Part shown: positions 62,559-64,000 of the stretch, piece by piece | How the letters are laid out: the number at the start of each line of letters is the position of its first letter | Numbering within the stretch: position 1 is the first letter of the stretch | DNA from: Dicaeum eximium | Lineage: Eukaryota; Chordata; Aves; Passeriformes; Dicaeidae | Length of the DNA: 64,000 nt | Reading direction: 5' to 3' | Assembly (NCBI GenBank): GCA_013396995.1 | Contig: VWZP01010230.1 | Location: 294,830 to 358,829, forward strand | Made by a program: the position numbers and the translations under genes | The notes under the pieces: generated by a model | Database searches by the model: none | Told to the model about the DNA's origin: nothing | What the model saw: the letters and a program-made list of their open reading frames with translations, nothing else

Positions 62559-64000
62559 GCATTTTTTGAAAACTGGATATCAAAAACCTGGCATCAATTA
62601 CAAACTCCAGACCTAATGTCTGTTGCACAATAATCTTTTTATTTCTTTACAGTTAGATTTGCAAAAAATAAATCCCAAGTTAAAACCTCAAAATATTCCA
62701 CTGTTTCTGATAACTTAGTTTGGTCAGATCACCTGTGTACCAGCACTGGTGTATGAAATCTTACAATAGCTTTTCAGGAAAATGAGAATTCAACCTTTAT
62801 TTGGGTTTTGTCCCTTTGGGGTTATTTATTGTGGGTTTTTTATTTGATTTTTTTCATATTGAAAGTTCTGTCTGGGTCTCCTTGATATTCCTTGTAGTAA
62901 TGACAGCTTTGACCAGGCTAGAGAAAACAAAGTGGAGAGTTAAATCATGTGTACTGACAAAGGATTTTGATAAAAACCCTTATTTTTTTACATTACTGAT
63001 ACATTCATAGTCACCAGAACTTGCTGGATTTTGAAATTAGGTTCTGTAAATTGCTGATACCACATAAAATTTAAAAGGAAAGAATGTGCAGGTTTTTTCT
63101 GTGAGGTATAATTTGAAGTCTGCCAGTAAATTTTTTCAATTTTTAAAAATTATTCTGCACGTTAATATTTCATGACAGGCCATGGCTGCTCCTAGTGATG
63201 CAGAATATTTCAGTCTGGTTTAGGACTGGTACTTGACACAGCTGTCTGTACTACAATGATGAGAGGTTCCATTATTGAAAACAAAAATTATTTCCAGCTC
63301 TTCAGAGCTGCTGTGTTCAGTGTTAATAATTTATATCCAGTGGCATTTGCAAATACTCCATCCTTGTGAGAGTGACCTCTGAGAAGTGATACAGCCTCTT
63401 TGCCCATGGGTATCAGAGTCTATAGAAAACTACCCTTTAAAAAAACCCCAAACAACCAAACAAAACTCAAAACAACTTCATTTAATATCACAGAAGCAGC
63501 AAAAGAGAAATGCTGCTTTGGGGGATCAAGCTGGAGATGAAAGAGACCAGTCCAAAAAGGGCCAAACTCCTCTCAAATTCTCAGGTTTGGTAAACAGCCA
63601 GTGGTGTAGATTTAGAACCCTAAGAATCCTGCCAGTCTACTTCAAACTGAAAATGGAGAAGAATCCTTCAAGTGGATGAGAGAAATCGGCCCCTGGAGTG
63701 TTGTCTCCACACCTTGGCTGCCAGGGCTGTGGACCAGAGGCTTGACCCTTCCCGTGCAAATCCCACAAGAGCCAGCAGAGTCCTGCCCCAGGTCTCTGCC
63801 ACGTCTCCTCTGGCCGCAAGCTGCATTAACAGCCTTCCCCATGGACAATCGTGCTTGCAGAAACCAGGCTGAGCTGGCCTCACACAAAACACCCTGATCA
63901 CCTCCTAGAAATCCTGCAGAGCACAGAACAAGCTGCTACTTTGTATTTCCATAGCCTGAGGTAATTAGTGCCTGGCATCTGTAGCAGAAATAAAATGCCT
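62559..64000. other. Gene-free stretch, GC-richer at the end
   Basis: No gene is supported. An A/C-rich patch lies at about 63436-63475. At 63670-63900 GC rises, and five frames of 60-81 codons overlap on both strands. That pattern reflects composition rather than a gene. A promoter or exon of a gene beyond the window edge cannot be excluded. Confidence 0.5.

Noticed and set aside
62254..62628. 124-codon glycine/lysine/glutamate-rich minus-strand frame
   Set aside because: It is an artefact of the polypyrimidine and poly-C tract.

Overview
The window looks like vertebrate, most probably songbird (passerine), nuclear DNA. It is AT-rich and gene-poor. Its interspersed repeats are avian types: 5'-truncated CR1 LINE tails and solo LTRs of endogenous retroviruses, one of which has an R/U5 arrangement like avian sarcoma/leukosis-type alpharetroviruses. 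I found no Alu, L1, B1 or other mammalian repeats and nothing prokaryotic. The species assignment is inferred from repeat content only.

No protein-coding gene, tRNA or rRNA can be supported. The longest open frames (about 120-167 codons) are about what chance gives in 64 kb of this composition. None carries a recognisable domain or convincing splice sites. The window is therefore best read as intergenic DNA or the interior of a very long intron.

Layout from left to right: a 5' LTR fragment (684-850); a 36-bp tandem pair (2291-2365); a possible old CR1 piece (7329-7440); an ERVL-like solo LTR with 5-bp target duplication (13088-13784); a minus-strand CR1 tail (15572-15812); a minus-strand solo LTR with a one-mismatch 6-bp target duplication (21353-21764), a 35-bp piece of which recurs at 20774-20808; a perfect 105-bp tandem duplication (22993-23205); the alpharetrovirus-like solo LTR with exact 6-bp target duplication (25693-26080); a large minus-strand solo LTR, also with exact 6-bp duplication (37311-37945); an (ATCT)n microsatellite (40523-40628); a minus-strand solo LTR with 4-bp duplication (49998-50442), related to the fragment at 684; a long (TG)n tract (51185-51288); a plus-strand CR1 tail (51874-52177); and a polypyrimidine tract with a run of 19 C (62475-62558). 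The rest is unique-looking non-coding sequence with low-complexity patches.

No genes work together here. The coherent story is retroviral: at least five independent integrations, each reduced to one LTR, with three different target-duplication lengths (4, 5 and 6 bp) that imply three integrase types. I did not find an undescribed biological system. The best observations are the precisely bounded LTRs, the alpharetroviral-type U5 hairpin, the dispersed 35-bp LTR fragment beside a T/G-rich tract, the perfect 105-bp duplication, and a few inverted repeats.
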